Assembly: GCF_007746075.1 (NCBI RefSeq)
Contig: NZ_CP036339.1
Span: 5,113,786-5,177,785 of the forward strand
DNA: 64,000 bases
Reading direction: 5' to 3'
From: Lacipirellula limnantheis
GTDB taxonomy: Bacteria > Planctomycetota > Planctomycetia > Pirellulales > Lacipirellulaceae
Part shown: positions 63,502 through 64,000 of the stretch, piece by piece
Layout of the letters: every line of letters starts with the position of its first letter
Numbering within the stretch: position 1 is the first letter of the stretch
Notes under the pieces: generated by a model
The model's input: only the letters and a program-made list of their open reading frames with translations
The model's database searches: none
Told to the model about the DNA's origin: nothing
Translations under genes and position numbers: made by a program

Positions 63502-64000
63502 TTACTTCATATCACCCGTCGTCCGCGTGGCGGCGATGCGCCAGGCGGCGGCGAGCATCAGCAGGGCGAAAGCGGCGGTGACAATCCAGCATAAGGCGAG
63601 AGGCGGGAGGGCGTCGACGGGGAGAAGCGCCCTGGCGGCGTCTGTGGCGGCAGGAAGCAATTCTGAGGCGCCGGGCGCGGGGACGCCCCGGCTCGATGTT
63701 GGGGCAAAGTGCAAATAGTGGCGGAGGCCCGCGACGCCGTAGGTGAGGGGATTCAGGCGGATCACCCAGGCGAGCCAGCCGCTGCCGCCGCCGGGGAAAA
63801 AGGCGCCCGAGAGGAGCCACATCGGCAGCAGGAAGACGCTCATGATGGCATGGAAGCCGTGCGTCGATTCCATGCGCCAAGCGATTGTAAAGCCGAGGGC
63901 GGTAAGCGCGGTTGAGATCAACGCCATCAGCACGACCGCCAGCGCGATCTCCGGCGGAGAACTGGCAAGGCCCAGCGTCAGAGCGCCGAGAACGAGGAAC
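63502..64000 (-). CDS. ABC-2 type transporter permease, N-terminus beyond the window
   Basis: The minus-strand frame is open to the window end, so the start is missing. The visible ~165 residues are the C-terminal half of an ABC-2 permease: helices LMALISTALTALGFTIAW and IMSVFLLPMWLLSGAFFPGG, the conserved WLAWVIRLNPLTYGVAGLRHYL, and a last helix (LALCWIVTAAFALLMLAAAW). A loop (SSRGVPAPGASE) is encoded by a copy of the GC hairpin seen at 3348. The partner ATPase should lie just outside. The substrate is unknown; its place beside SCO1 suggests a respiratory link only by position. Confidence 0.85.
   Translation of the reverse strand, partial: FLVLGALTLGLASSPPEIALAVVLMALISTALTALGFTIAWRMESTHGFHAIMSVFLLPMWLLSGAFFPGGGSGWLAWVIRLNPLTYGVAGLRHYLHFAPTSSRGVPAPGASELLPAATDAARALLPVDALPPLALCWIVTAAFALLMLAAAWRIAATRTTGDMK

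Overview
The window reads as chromosomal DNA of a planctomycete, most likely a Pirellulales-type member. This rests on GC-rich coding DNA with few clear Shine-Dalgarno sites, a 23S-5S rRNA pair with no 16S beside it, a TPR protein carrying RNA polymerase alpha C-terminal domains, a fused SecDF, a zinc-ribbon protein starting MWCRHCQQD, PEP-CTERM proteins and many GC-rich intergenic hairpins. No phage, CRISPR array or defence island is visible. Most of the window is housekeeping metabolism. The accessory material is one insertion sequence, several families of short palindromic repeats and some lineage-specific proteins.

Layout. 1-4.5 kb: end of a GAF/PP2C phosphatase, a BON protein and the serine pair serA-serC. 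4.6-8.7 kb (minus strand): a menaquinone block with mqnE (futalosine pathway), a UbiA prenyltransferase, ubiX and a UbiE/MenG methyltransferase. 9-12.6 kb: comB, glycyl-tRNA synthetase and a complete IS element. 12.6-18.3 kb (minus): a zinc-ribbon membrane protein, a Rieske / cytochrome b-c fusion complex, a DHH phosphoesterase and ribF. 19-25.9 kb (plus): tRNA-Thr, the TPR-alphaCTD protein, tgt, yajC and secDF. 26-35 kb: LysM, hydrolase, vWA, lipoprotein and DUF2752 proteins of unclear role, then ymdB-rny and a SirB1-like protein. 35-44.9 kb (plus): a metzincin-like protease, gnd-zwf, psd-pssA-ribE-rsmA, a 75-residue protein and hisB. 45-50.2 kb (minus): ppa, a PPi-type phosphofructokinase, and accC-accB-pepQ. 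50.4-51.8 kb: queD and a eukaryote-type inositol oxygenase. 52.5-54.9 kb: a PEP-CTERM protein and a geranylgeranyl-reductase-like flavoprotein. 55-58.7 kb (minus): 5S and 23S rRNA with terminator, processing stem and promoters. 58.8-64 kb: a small membrane protein, a two-GGDEF protein and genes typical of cytochrome oxidase assembly (DUF983, DUF420, SCO1) next to an ABC-2 permease cut by the window edge.

How genes connect. mqnE, ubiA, ubiX and menG make menaquinone, which the Rieske/cytochrome b-c complex would oxidise and the SCO1/DUF420/DUF983 set would support at the terminal oxidase. gnd and zwf form the oxidative pentose-phosphate pair. psd and pssA make phosphatidylethanolamine. The phosphofructokinase has the residues of the pyrophosphate-dependent class and sits 22 bases upstream of a pyrophosphatase gene. 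tgt and queD both belong to queuosine metabolism.

The most unusual items are the TPR protein with two alphaCTDs that keep most DNA-contact residues, an apparent duplication of the SecF periplasmic domain, an IS inserted in one arm of a 23-bp palindrome whose empty site can be rebuilt exactly, a family of about 80-bp palindromes placed between consecutive genes, and a two-GGDEF protein whose active site and inhibitory-site motif lie in different domains. No single new multi-gene system stands out beyond these.
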